Source of the DNA: Agmasoma carcini (nom. nud.)
Taxonomy: Eukaryota; Microsporidia; Thelohaniidae
Reading direction: 5' to 3'
DNA length: 32,750 bases
NCBI GenBank assembly: GCA_029232285.1
Contig: JAOXFI010000038.1
Location: 1-32,750 of the forward strand
Of this stretch, positions 1 to 9,858 are shown piece after piece. The position numbers and the translations under genes were made by a program. Under the pieces are notes generated by a model, which was not told where the DNA came from, did no database searches, and saw only the letters and a program-made list of their open reading frames with translations. Every line of letters starts with the position of its first letter. The first letter of the stretch is position 1.

Positions 1-76
<76 letters not shown>
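1..76. repeat. (ATATGT)n hexamer microsatellite
   Basis: The window opens with about twelve uninterrupted ATATGT copies that decay into TATATA. The array may extend beyond the left edge. No gene lies beside it. Confidence 0.95.
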
Positions 77-1533
77 ATAATATATAGTATATAGTGTATA
101 TCTATATTTATATTGTTGTTACTCACACATATGGGTTGTCCCATGATGTATAGACTTAATAATAAATGATTTTATTGTAGGGCTAGTATCACTGAGAATA
201 TAGCTGAAGTACACCAGAATTATCACTATAAATACCCTTGAATATAAATCTGTACCTTTTATTTTACCAATAAAGATCATTATGTAGACTATAACAAGTT
301 TATAATTCTTTTTGATGCTCTGTATGTTGAATTATTGATTTGGTGTTAATTTTTTAAAATCTTTTGAATAGTTCAAGAAAAAATATCATAATTAAGTTCA
401 TGTAATTGAATATTGCTTAATTTTTTCATTACAATATGTTCTTTTTATACTATTAACATAATATGACATTTTATATAAAATATATTAAAATATGATATAT
501 TGAATTTGATCAGTTTTAGACTGATATTAATGTGATTAATTATCGTAAGTAAAGCCTTATCAAGTATAGTTTATTCATCTATTGACTTATGGTCAACATA
601 CTTACTCTAATATTGGTAGAATCTTTATATTTGAAGAAATGAAGCTTATACTGCTTATTTAGATTATCATAATATATTATTAGAATTATTTTTATATATT
701 AAATTGCTTATTTATATTATCACAATATATTATTATTAGAATTATTTGTATTTATCATTAATTTTTATATATTAAATACTTACGTTAGATAATCAAACAT
801 ATTTCATACTCAATATACTATCTATAGATTCAAAAAATATAAATATTCACTAAAAACAACATATTTACATATTTTTATTTTTTATGTTATGAATATAATA
901 ACATATAAGTGATATTATGGTGTGTTAGCATAATTTGACTTCATAACTGTAAATATAAATTTTTTTATTATTTTGATTGATATATTTATTAATTTTCAAT
1001 ATTATACGTTTAAAGTTGATATTTTGTAATAAATACAAGTAAAGCTACAAATTATATACTTAAATAATCTTTTTGTACCCAAATCTTATACTTTTTATAA
1101 CTATTTTACAATCTTTATATAAAATTTAAAAAATCATATTGTTGAAAATATAAAATAAAGAATTATATTTGATTACATACTTCAAATATTAGCTATAATT
1201 AAATATTGAATAATTTCAGGTATATTGAACTAATTATTTGATCTAAAAAATGATAACATATTGACAAGCTCACTAGAGGTGATCACAATTTATCATTCAT
1301 CCCTAACAATAGCTTAACCTATACATTTATTGCTATTGTCTTTACCGCTACCTGTCACCATCTGAAGGTAAAATATTTACCTTTTTAAATACCAATAATA
1401 ATTATTAATAATTCATTGTTCCAACCAATAATCAATTATATATACGTTACAATACCCCATTAACCTCAATAATATATAAAAACTGTATATAAAGGCTGTA
1501 AATCTAATTAATTACAATTAGTCATAACGAACT
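77..1533. other. Gene-free A+T-rich intergenic region
   Basis: No frame on either strand resembles a protein and no RNA gene was recognised. Near 664-775 a segment containing AATATATTATTAGAATTATT occurs twice about 53 bp apart, a local imperfect duplication. The stretch 1260-1390 is slightly richer in G+C and holds AGATGGTGACA on the minus strand, a word also present in the repeat near 14.77 kb. That match is too short to call a repeat copy. Confidence 0.6.
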
Positions 1534-1589
1534 AACTTATTATATGATTTTACTATACTCATAACTTATTATATGATTTTACTACACTC
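1534..1589. repeat. 28-bp direct repeat upstream of the 885-aa gene
   Basis: TAACTTATTATATGATTTTA followed by CTATACTC (1534-1561) is repeated immediately with one change (1562-1589). It ends about 85 bp before the proposed start at 1674, so it may lie in that gene's upstream region. A regulatory role is not shown. Confidence 0.8.
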
Positions 1590-1673
1590 GTAACACACAA
1601 AACAACTAATTTAGCAACTTATTTGATTGATTTCCATTTGTTTATGTTTATTTTTTCATTTTTATTTTTGCCC

Positions 1674-4331
1674 ATGAAAACAACAATTTCTACTCAAAAT
1701 ACTGAATTAGAAAACATTCTAAAACAGCACAAAATATACACAAATGACATGCAATACTTAAACGATAATACTTATATCAATGACACTCTCTTCCCTAAGA
1801 TATTAGACAAGGATTTTAAAAATCTTGAACTATTATTTCTAATTTTACAAAAATATTCTTTAAAAAAACAAAATATAAAATTACTTTTAGAAAAAATACA
1901 AAATATAAGAGATAATGATACAAAAGTAATTCAAATACTCTATAACTGCAATAAGTTTAGAGTTGGGGATTCAAATACATTCACTTTTATACTATCTCTA
2001 AAATCTCAGCTAAAAATACCATTAGCTTATGATTTCCTTAGGACGAAGACAAATGATCAGTTAGATAAGCCAAATATCACTAGCTTGGCTCTATTTGATG
2101 AAGAAAACTTTAAAATAGGTCAAAAATTATTAAAATCTAATAAAAATGAAGAAAAACTTGAAGATTTTATTGAAATAATTAACAATGAATTAAAAAATGG
2201 GAATGATACAATAACACCACTTGTTTATCACCTAATAAAGTCTACTAGAAACATTAATCTATATAAAAACGTTCTAGAACATATTTCATTGAATGATAGT
2301 GGCATAGAAACAGTCAAATATCTCCAACATCACTTTAGAAGTGAATGCAAAGATGTTCTAAAAATTATTTATGAAAAATTAAGTAAAATGCCACAGAATA
2401 AAGAAATTTTATCAATTTTGATCAAAAATGATCCAAACGTTGTTTTTATGGTTAAAAAGAACAAATTTATACCATTAGAAGCATTTCTGGTCAATAGGAG
2501 CAGCCCAAACGACTCAACAGACAATTATTTACATGGTTTTGATATAGAAAGGCTTATATTTCAATGTATTGATAATCTTAAGATATCTGATGATATAGAA
2601 ACTTTAGTAAAACTTATAATTGAACATGATTCAAGAAATAATTTTAAAAGATTATTGAGTAAATCTGATCTAAACATGTCCAAGTACTTCAATATGTATT
2701 TTAAATACATAAAAGATGAATGGAATCTCATTGATATTTATAATTATGAGTTTGTTAAAGAAATAACATCAGAAAGTTTAATTAATTTGATAAATACCAA
2801 AGATTGTATTAAGCCAATAGTTAAATCATATCCTGAAATAATAGATGATAAGGAAGTGGTTGAGGTGATTGTAAGCAAGATTAACTGTTCTGAATTGTAC
2901 TCTGAGTTGGTCATAAGATATTATCAGAAATATTCTAATGAGTTTGTGATGAATGAATATTATAATTTTTTAATTAAAAACAAGGCAACTGGTATCAAAA
3001 CGGTCTTAAGCATGCTTGATCAGAGGTGTTTTAAAGTCAAAAGGGTAATTATTGATATTTTAGTGCATCACAAAAATAATTATGATAAAAATGATAAAGA
3101 ATTGCTAGAATGTGCTTCAAAGCTTGTCAATGACTACATACAAGACTTTGAGGAGGATGAAATATCGTTTTTATTTGAAATGATCAATTTATCTGATCCA
3201 CTTCTTTATATTCAAACTATATCTGAGCTTAGAGATTATTTATTGATCAAAAATATTTATTTTGATCAATTTTACGATTCAGTGGTATTAAATTTAGATT
3301 TAAATAATAATGAATTTATAAGGAATTCAATTATAGAAATTTTATTAGGATTTGTAAAATTATCAAAATATGATAAAAATATTGAAAAATTAGTTGTTAG
3401 TACTGAATTAAGCAATATTGATAGGTTTAACTCGTATAATGAGATAAATAAAGAGGTTAGAATCATGGATGGAAGTTTTAATCTCATAATTAAAAGTCTA
3501 GAGGATTATTATAGTAAAAAAGAGAGTATTGATAATGATTTTATTGATGTTTTAAATGTGCTAAATGAAGGTATTGATATTATTTTAAAGAAAGACAATA
3601 GTAATATATACTTTAATGATTTATATGGACTGTTGTTTTTTGATAAAAGTATTTTTAAGTATATAAAAATGCTAGACTTGACTGAAGAACAAATTTTCAA
3701 AGTGTTAAATAATTTTAGCTTTCAAATTGAAGATATTGATTTTAAGAATAAAGAAGCACAAAATAAGTATTTATTGTCTCAGATAGACAATGATAACTAT
3801 AGAGACTCATTGAAGAAGATAATTAGACATTCAAAGATGATTAATGATGATTTATTAGAGGTTATAATCAAATACTTTCCATTTAATATTATTGATATAA
3901 TTTTAAATATAAAATCTGAAAAATATTTAAAAGTTTTTGTTTATTATTTGAATAGTTCATACTCAAAAAATATGGAATATTTATTGATTCAATTGTATTT
4001 AAGTATAGTTAGTTATATTGATGTGCCTCATGGTGAAATATTGAGATCTGAATTTATAAATTTGAAATATTTGGTTATTGATGAGAGACCTGAAGCTTAT
4101 TTGTATTATTATAAAGAAGTACTTAAGTCTTTTATTGATTCTTATAGTAGATTTAAGTATAATGTGTCTAATTTACAGGTGAGTGAGCTTAAGAAGGTGT
4201 TGAATATATTAAAGAGTTATAATAAACTAGCTGATGATTGTCGAGGTGAGATAGTTGAATTGATTGTGATAGAAGATTATGAAATATCGCATATGATTAA
4301 AGACTTATGTAAGCAAATTATAAAGCAATAA
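1674..4331 (+). CDS. Hypothetical large helical protein, 885 aa, function unknown
   Basis: I do not recognise this protein. The frame is open further upstream through a TTG at 1623 and an ATG at 1644. I chose the ATG at 1674 because CCC lies directly before it, a known microsporidian start signal that three other genes here share. The protein is rich in Leu, Ile, Asn, Lys, Asp and Glu. It reads as continuous amphipathic helices with no membrane span, signal peptide or catalytic motif that I can see. That pattern, and its length, resemble HEAT/ARM-type scaffolds such as karyopherins or ribosome-biogenesis and nuclear-pore proteins, but I see no family signature. Gln-stop is followed by A, so the stop lies within AATAAA. 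It stands alone on its strand, with a MITE 66 bp after the stop. The coding frame is clear; the function is not. Confidence 0.85.
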   Translation: MKTTISTQNTELENILKQHKIYTNDMQYLNDNTYINDTLFPKILDKDFKNLELLFLILQKYSLKKQNIKLLLEKIQNIRDNDTKVIQILYNCNKFRVGDSNTFTFILSLKSQLKIPLAYDFLRTKTNDQLDKPNITSLALFDEENFKIGQKLLKSNKNEEKLEDFIEIINNELKNGNDTITPLVYHLIKSTRNINLYKNVLEHISLNDSGIETVKYLQHHFRSECKDVLKIIYEKLSKMPQNKEILSILIKNDPNVVFMVKKNKFIPLEAFLVNRSSPNDSTDNYLHGFDIERLIFQCIDNLKISDDIETLVKLIIEHDSRNNFKRLLSKSDLNMSKYFNMYFKYIKDEWNLIDIYNYEFVKEITSESLINLINTKDCIKPIVKSYPEIIDDKEVVEVIVSKINCSELYSELVIRYYQKYSNEFVMNEYYNFLIKNKATGIKTVLSMLDQRCFKVKRVIIDILVHHKNNYDKNDKELLECASKLVNDYIQDFEEDEISFLFEMINLSDPLLYIQTISELRDYLLIKNIYFDQFYDSVVLNLDLNNNEFIRNSIIEILLGFVKLSKYDKNIEKLVVSTELSNIDRFNSYNEINKEVRIMDGSFNLIIKSLEDYYSKKESIDNDFIDVLNVLNEGIDIILKKDNSNIYFNDLYGLLFFDKSIFKYIKMLDLTEEQIFKVLNNFSFQIEDIDFKNKEAQNKYLLSQIDNDNYRDSLKKIIRHSKMINDDLLEVIIKYFPFNIIDIILNIKSEKYLKVFVYYLNSSYSKNMEYLLIQLYLSIVSYIDVPHGEILRSEFINLKYLVIDERPEAYLYYYKEVLKSFIDSYSRFKYNVSNLQVSELKKVLNILKSYNKLADDCRGEIVELIVIEDYEISHMIKDLCKQIIKQ

Positions 4332-4397
4332 AATGTTAGAATGAAATTTTAAAAATATATTATAAAGTAAAATATTTTTGCTTGAAAGTATATTATT

Positions 4398-4509
4398 GGG
4401 TTCTCTATCCAATTGCAAACATTTCTCATCAATCGATAAATATATATATTTTATAATTAATAATAAATTTACAAGTCGGTATGGTTTATTTACTTAATAT
4501 AGAGAACCC
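4398..4509. mobile_element. MITE copy 1 (112 bp, short terminal inverted repeats)
   Basis: It starts GGGTTCTCTAT (4398-4408) and ends with the exact reverse complement ATAGAGAACCC (4499-4509). The left arm continues into CCAATTGCAAA, the subterminal block shared with the MITEs at 6.2, 24.2 and 25.9 kb. There is no coding capacity. Flanking bases are TATTAT-like on both sides, so a target duplication cannot be defined with certainty. Confidence 0.75.
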
Positions 4510-4675
4510 CTATAATAAAAGTATAGTTTTTCTTAAATAATATTTTTTTAAAAATATAAAATAAAGAAAATTCGGATTATGAACGTTATTTTCAATGATT
4601 TAAATGTGTTTTATTGTTATAAATTGGTCACAATAACAATATTTTTGAAAGACCAATGTATTTGATACAAAATAA

Positions 4676-4812
4676 TATATATAAAAGGTATATATAAAAG
4701 GTATAAATAGTACATATATAAAATAATATATAAAAAGTATTTATAAAGTATATAAAAGGTATAAATAGTACATATATAAAATAATATACAAAATAATATA
4801 TAAAAAAAACAT
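4676..4812. repeat. Tandem repeat, about 58-bp unit
   Basis: The block GGTATAAATAGTACATATAT followed by AAAATAATATA occurs at 4700 and again at 4758, with partial copies on either side. The array abuts the 3' end of the Per1-like gene and consists almost only of A, T and a few G. Confidence 0.8.
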
Positions 4813-4831
4813 TATATAAATATATTTAATA

Positions 4832-5656
4832 CTATTTTTTATTTATTTGTTGATTGATCAAATCATATTTCAAATATTTCAATCTAAAATAAGTTGAAAT
4901 AGCCAAACATAAATGCCATACAGCATGACTATCAATCATAAACCAATATGGTGTTAAATCCATCATCTCAATAATACCCCCTATTAAAATAAACAAATTA
5001 TAAAATATTATAAATTTAGAATATTCAAATGATTTAAGCCTAAAATAAATTTTAAAATCCAAAATAAACATTAAAACAATACCAAACACACAAATTCTCT
5101 TATTATAAACATAGTCAAAGTCTATAAATACCATTTTATAAAAATGGGCTATAAAACTAACAAAAAGTATCAAAATATAAATTTTTTTTGTTGATTTATA
5201 CCCCAAAAGCATTCTTAGTCTTAAAAAGGATACTAATAAATTGATTTGTATTCCTAAAAATACACTAAAATAATCTGCAAATTTAGACAAAAGAGTTTCT
5301 CTCATATGAAATAAAAAACTAGAAAATAGAGCTGATAAACAAATTCTATGTTGAAGAATGTAGTATGTACTAAGAGGAGAGACTCTTATGTTATATTTAA
5401 TGTATTTTCTGTAGTAATAGCTATATATTACATAATTTAGTAGTATAAAGCCACATGAGAATGCTTCATACACCCCTAAAAATGGTCTAAAAACCCACCT
5501 ACCACTAATTTTTACATTATTATTATCTAAGCATGTTAAATGACAATAATTACATAATTTCTCACTCAAACTACGTCCCAACAACCTATCCATTATGTTT
5601 AATGATACACTCTTAGCATTTATATTCTCGCACCTTGAAACACAATCCTTAAGCAT
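4832..5656 (-). CDS. PER1: Per1/PGAP3-like GPI-remodelling membrane protein
   Basis: This is a 274-residue multi-span protein of the Per1/PGAP3 family (CREST superfamily). The family removes the sn-2 acyl chain of GPI anchors in the ER or Golgi. Visible family features are an N-terminal Cys-rich part (C5, C9, C35, C38, C42), GRWVFRPF at 52-59, then about six to seven hydrophobic segments. The putative metal-hydrolase residues are a Ser near 112-113, H117, D128 and the closing DSHAVWHL with H244 and H248. Length is slightly short for the family. The ATG is fixed by CCC just before it and an in-frame TAG just upstream of that. This leaves no cleavable signal peptide, which Per1 proteins usually have. 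The stop overlaps AATAAA. Family assignment is from recalled motifs; the lipase role is inferred from the family. Confidence 0.8.
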   Translation of the reverse strand: MLKDCVSRCENINAKSVSLNIMDRLLGRSLSEKLCNYCHLTCLDNNNVKISGRWVFRPFLGVYEAFSCGFILLNYVIYSYYYRKYIKYNIRVSPLSTYYILQHRICLSALFSSFLFHMRETLLSKFADYFSVFLGIQINLLVSFLRLRMLLGYKSTKKIYILILFVSFIAHFYKMVFIDFDYVYNKRICVFGIVLMFILDFKIYFRLKSFEYSKFIIFYNLFILIGGIIEMMDLTPYWFMIDSHAVWHLCLAISTYFRLKYLKYDLINQQINKK

Positions 5657-6163
5657 GGGCTAACTAATTTTTAAAATATAAAAATATGAATTAAAGGTGG
5701 TGATTTAACACGATATATTGTGATTATTGATTAGTTATAAGTATATAAAAGGTAATTAAAGTATTTTAATATATTTTAATCAATCTTAATAAGTTTAACC
5801 AAGCTTAAAATATTTATATTAAAATATATTAATATTTATTTTAAGTATTAATAATTAATCATTTCAATGACACGTCATAATATAAACAAATAATAATAAA
5901 ATTTTAATAATTTATGATCATTCATATTTATTAACTAAGTAACTTATCAGATATTTGAATTTTGTATTTTAAAGTAAAAACAGCACCACAATAATCCTCT
6001 TATTGATAAAATCATTGTTTTATTATATCTTAATGTATAATAAAGGTTAAGGGTATTAAATTTTAAAATAATGTTAACAATATAAATAATTATTATTTTA
6101 TATATCTAACTACAACTATTTCATATCAATTTTTAAATAGAGTTAACAATATATTTAATATAA
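5657..6163. other. Intergenic region, nothing recognised
   Basis: A+T-rich DNA between the Per1-like gene start and MITE copy 2. It presumably holds the Per1 promoter. I see no gene, RNA or clear repeat apart from short TTAATATATT-type runs. Confidence 0.6.
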
Positions 6164-6401
6164 GGTTTCTCAATCCAATTGTAAATAATTCATACCTAAG
6201 TGTAAAATTTCAATTTATTATTTAGTATAAAAGTATGCAAATAGATACGAAATTAAAATTTAAATATATATAGGTTGATGTAAAGTGTTTGCAATTAGAT
6301 GGAAACATAATAATAATAAAAGTATGCAAATAGATACGAAATTTTTTTTAATTTTAATATATATATAGGTTGATGTAAAGTGTTTGCAATTAGATGGAAA
6401 C
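6164..6401. mobile_element. MITE copy 2 with duplicated right half
   Basis: The left end GGTTTCTCAATCCAATTGTA (6164-6183) matches the reverse complement of the right end, CAATTAGATGGAAAC (6292-6306). The right half, containing GTATGCAAATAGATACGAAA and GGTTGATGTAAAGTGTTTGC, is repeated 95 bp further on and ends again with GGAAAC at 6396-6401. The second copy has a longer T run in the middle. The element is non-coding; the frame across it on the minus strand is an accident of this sequence. Confidence 0.8.
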
Positions 6402-7494
6402 ATTATAATAATAAATATATTTATTGAACGAAATAAAAGAATTATTACAAAAAAACCATCTAACACAGTCTCTATTAGATCCAAGTAGATAGTTCTTATC
6501 AAATGTGTTTAACTATAAAATAACTACCCTTTCTGCTTAGAGTAGATGCTTATAAATGGTATGATTATTTCTTTTTCACTAAACTACAGTATGTGTTCTA
6601 ACAATTTTCTGTTCTATATTGAATTATAAATTTTGATTTTTCTGTTGTTTTTTTATTATTTTTCCTTCTCATTACTCAATATATTATGTGAATTCTGGGT
6701 TTTCTTTAGTTAAGTATAATTTACAGGTTCTGGACCTGAACATTAAATATTTTTGGCTCAAGTCCCTTTTGTGAAATTTTTGAAAATATTCAAATCCTCC
6801 TGGCAAAATTTTTAAAAAATATATTTTTGAAAAGCTGTTGATTTCATCATTAAAAACATAAATCCTTTTAATAAAAATTGATTAAAATATATAAAATCCA
6901 TAATGATGGTCGATGATGATTGTTTAAACATTCATTCAATATATTAAAAGCTGATCCATAGGTACTTCATTCATAATTATTGGAAACCAGCACCATAAAT
7001 ATTTTTCATATTCTCTTTCAATTCCACCTATGAACCTTCTTTGACACACCCCTTGTTATATTTTCGTTTAAAAACATTTTTGTATCAATATTATAAATTT
7101 TCTATAAGAAATAAACCAAATAGTCTCCGTTACATATTTTCAAAAGTGATTTTTATTATAATTTGTATTTCTTTCTTAATTGAAAAAAAATTATTGTTAT
7201 TGCACTTACAAAAATAATTCTGTTCAGCAATTATCATTAAAATTCTGTTATAAAATATCATAATTTAGATATATTATTTAATTCTTGATAATCTTAAATT
7301 ATACAAAAAATTCGAAATCATATTAAATGTTGTTCAACAATGTAATAACTATTATTTAATATTTCAATAATCAAACAAAACTGACTTGGACATTATTTTT
7401 ATGATGATGAAGATTTATGATATTAAAAGATGTAATATTTTGGTTTTTTATGGTTGTTAAATTTTTAAATTAAATATTGGAAAGTTTGTCTAAG
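6402..7494. other. Gene-free intergenic region
   Basis: About 1.1 kb of A+T-rich sequence between MITE copy 2 and the transposase pseudogene. A small perfect inverted repeat, CAGGT-TCTGG-ACCTG, lies near 6724-6738. I see no coding frame or RNA gene. Confidence 0.55.
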
Positions 7495-8370
7495 TCTTCT
7501 CTTCTAAATCACATGCAGATACACCTCTTTTATTTTTAGCTGATTCCACAGCTACTCTATATTTTGAGTATAAAATCAAATATATGATTAACAGTGCTAT
7601 ATATATAAATTACCAACCATCTATAAGATGCCCACTTATCAATCTCAATATACTGTACCATTTATTAATACCCTTCTTAAAGGGTGTTTTTTGTTCAATC
7701 AAGAATTATTTGAACATAAATTTGAAGGTTTATTATGTATGTCAATAATACCGAAGACCCACATATATTTATCAGAAAACCCACATATATTCATCAGAAA
7801 ACCCACACACATGGTATTTTTACTTATAATAAAACTTTAATTTATCAATTTGACAAATTCTTCTCTCTGTCTTTATAATTGGGTTTAAAACAAAACAGTA
7901 TTTTATTTTATATATTATCTCGTTTTTAATTTTTAATAAAGAGATTCATAGTAAAGTCTTTTTATTGTTTATTATGATATAAATAATATAATTATTACCT
8001 AGTAATATTTTTAAATCATCAAAAACTATGTTTTCTCATAGAAATACATCTCAGGAACACGTTTAATTGTTGCATCTAAAAGCATTGCTGTCAATATTTT
8101 GTTTATACTTGAAAAATTTCAGAACACTTCCACGCCCTTCACAATATAAATATCTTTTTAATAAAACCCACCTTCGCGACAGAGCACAATCGTTTCTTTA
8201 GTAGATGGTCTCACTTTATATAATTTTGCAAATCAAACATTACTATTGTCGCGGTCCATAGGGGGCAGTGCACCACAAAGGTATAAGTCGATTAAAGAAA
8301 TGATTTTTGATATGGGCTGCTTTATGCAGTTCCAGTTAGCCTCTGTTTGCTCTTTCTTGCTTGGAGTCAT
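7495..8370 (-). pseudogene. Merlin (IS1595/ISXO2-type) transposase, degenerate copy 1
   Basis: Read on the minus strand in shifting frames, this resembles the whole of a Merlin-family DDE transposase. A possible zinc-ribbon remnant comes first: CLIC near 8225-8239, then LCREGG near 8180. Next is a helical NIVFDDLKILL block near 8020, then the first catalytic block CQIDKLKF near 7840-7861. A WVFGIID block follows near 7750, then DKWASY near 7630 (family: SDxWxxY). The TVNH block is near 7595, and NIE-stop-LWNQLKIK lies near 7537-7562. Several stops and frameshifts break it. One frame break is a 22-bp tandem duplication (CCCACATATATTYATCAGAAAA on the plus strand, 7758-7801). Aligned DNA and protein blocks match copy 3 at 27.3-28.0 kb. 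The block order supports the family; the exact N-terminal limit is uncertain. Confidence 0.7.
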
Positions 8371-8757
8371 TATCGGTAAATAAAATTTTGTGACCCGTTT
8401 ATAGTTGAGAATGTCTAACTTGATGTTACGACACTATAACTTATAAAAAATAATTATTTTAATGTCAGATTTTTTGTTGTTTTTATATTTCAATGATTTT
8501 CCCCCCAAAAGATGACATTTTATTGTGTATTTAGTTAGATTTTTAATTTGGTTAGTGTTCATGTTGTTTGAACTCATCCCAGCGTGTGTCGAGTCATCTA
8601 AAATCAGAGAATTTTTGATTTTTCTCTTTCTATGTCTGTAATTAAAGGGTTACCTTTAAAATTTCTAGTCTTTATTTTAATAATTCAATAGGTGTATTAT
8701 ATTATCCTGTGGCCTTATAGTTAGCTTAAAAAATTATATAAAATTTTAGATTATCAT
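8371..8757. other. Intergenic region, nothing recognised
   Basis: Sequence between the transposase remnant and the 3' end of the TPR gene. Slightly less A+T-rich than its surroundings, with no supported gene. Confidence 0.5.
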
Positions 8758-9396
8758 TTATTGCTTATTAAACTTACCCATCAAATCCTTAACCATATCA
8801 TTTAACTCCTCAGGTGATTTATCTTTAATGATATCATTTATCATACCTGATACTTGTTTGTTATTCATCAAATTTTGAATCATATCATTGGATGACATAT
8901 TATCAAGATTAAAATCAGTATTACAAGCCTCAAGGCTATTCTTTAGAGTAATACTGTCAGGATTGTGTTTAAGTCCTTCTTCAAAAGCAGATTTAGCTCT
9001 GTCACTGTTACCATCAACCTCTTGATATACTGCACCTAGTCTAGAGTATAATTTACTAAAGTTAGGATTAATTTCAATACCTTTCTTACAGTCTTCAATA
9101 GCTTCATCATATTGTTTTAGCTTAAAGTAGGTCAAGGCTCTGTTAGAATATAAAATTTCATTGTTTGGATTGTAGATAATGGCCTGAGAGTATAAATCAT
9201 TTGCTTGTTCAATTTGACCATTTTTAAAATAAGTATTTCCCTCATTCTTAAGTTGTTCAGACTTATCCTTGTCAATATTAGAATCAAGACCTTCTATTTT
9301 AGTAAATATAGAAAGCAAGCTTGATTTATCTTCATCACTAAGTAAGTGTGAATTATTATCGAAGAACTCTTTTACATTGTTCAAAGTTATTGACAT
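8758..9396 (-). CDS. SGT2: SGT-like TPR co-chaperone
   Basis: This 212-residue protein has three tandem tetratricopeptide repeats at about 46-147, with typical signatures (EQLKNEGNTYFKNG; NEILYSNRALTYFKLKQYDE; SKLYSRLGAVYQ). The layout matches the small glutamine-rich TPR proteins (Sgt2/SGTA), which bind Hsp70/Hsp90 tails and hand tail-anchored proteins to the Get pathway. The N-terminal 35 residues are helical, as in the family's dimerisation region. After the TPRs a short Asn/Met-rich stretch (about 160-212) stands in for the Gln-rich tail, so the protein is shorter than the usual 300 or more residues. The ATG has TTTTT before it rather than CCC, with AAAAAATTTG and AAAAAATTTTT upstream. 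It ends Lys-Gln-stop, and the stop lies inside AATAAA. The Sgt2 name rests on architecture; another TPR co-chaperone is possible. Confidence 0.8.
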   Translation of the reverse strand: MSITLNNVKEFFDNNSHLLSDEDKSSLLSIFTKIEGLDSNIDKDKSEQLKNEGNTYFKNGQIEQANDLYSQAIIYNPNNEILYSNRALTYFKLKQYDEAIEDCKKGIEINPNFSKLYSRLGAVYQEVDGNSDRAKSAFEEGLKHNPDSITLKNSLEACNTDFNLDNMSSNDMIQNLMNNKQVSGMINDIIKDKSPEELNDMVKDLMGKFNKQ

Positions 9397-9450
9397 AAAA
9401 ATTTTTTAGCAAATTTTTTTAAATTAAAAAATAATTTTTATTGAAAAATA

Positions 9451-9810
9451 ATTTATTGATAATTAAGTATTGATAATATTAAGTAGTGATAATTAAGTAT
9501 TGATAATTAAGTATTGATAATTAAGTAGTGATAATTAAGTAGTGATAATTAAGTATTGATAATATTAAGTATTGATAATTAAATACTGATAATTAAGTAT
9601 TGACAACAATTAAGTATTGATAATTGAATATTGATAATTAAGTATTGATAATTAAATATTGATAATTAAGTATTGATAATTAAATATTGATAACAATTAT
9701 TTATTGATAATATTAAGTATTGATAATTAAATATTGATAATTAAGTATTGATAATTAAATTTATTGATAATTAAGTATTGATAATAAAATTTATTGATAA
9801 TAATTTATTG
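9451..9810. repeat. 14-bp minisatellite (TTGATAATTAAGTA)n
   Basis: Roughly two dozen copies of TTGATAATTAAGTA with small variants (AAATATTGATAA, AAGTAGTGATAA, TTGATAATATTAAGTA). The array fills the gap between the 3' end of the carrier gene and the 5' side of the TPR gene, ending about 55 bp before the TPR start. It contains no other sequence. Confidence 0.95.
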
Positions 9811-9858
9811 ATAATATCAAAAAAAATATTTTTAATAATCAAATTCCTATAAAAACAA

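Noticed and set aside
1..76. Telomere at the left edge
   Set aside because: The ATATGT hexamer lacks the G-rich strand expected of a telomeric repeat and is better read as a microsatellite.
6260..6502. 80-codon minus-strand frame
   Set aside because: It runs across the duplicated right half of MITE copy 2 and repeats itself (two similar peptide halves), an artefact of the repeat.
7628..7840. 70-codon plus-strand frame starting MPTYQSQ
   Set aside because: It is the antisense of Merlin transposase relic copy 1. The conserved family blocks read on the minus strand, and the same antisense pattern recurs opposite relic copy 3.
8165..8383. 72-codon plus-strand open stretch ending MQFQLASVCSFLLGVIIGK
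   Set aside because: It looks protein-like with a hydrophobic tail, but it has no start until codon 46. It overlaps the probable N-terminal part of relic copy 1 on the minus strand, whose order of blocks is a better explanation. Not fully excluded.
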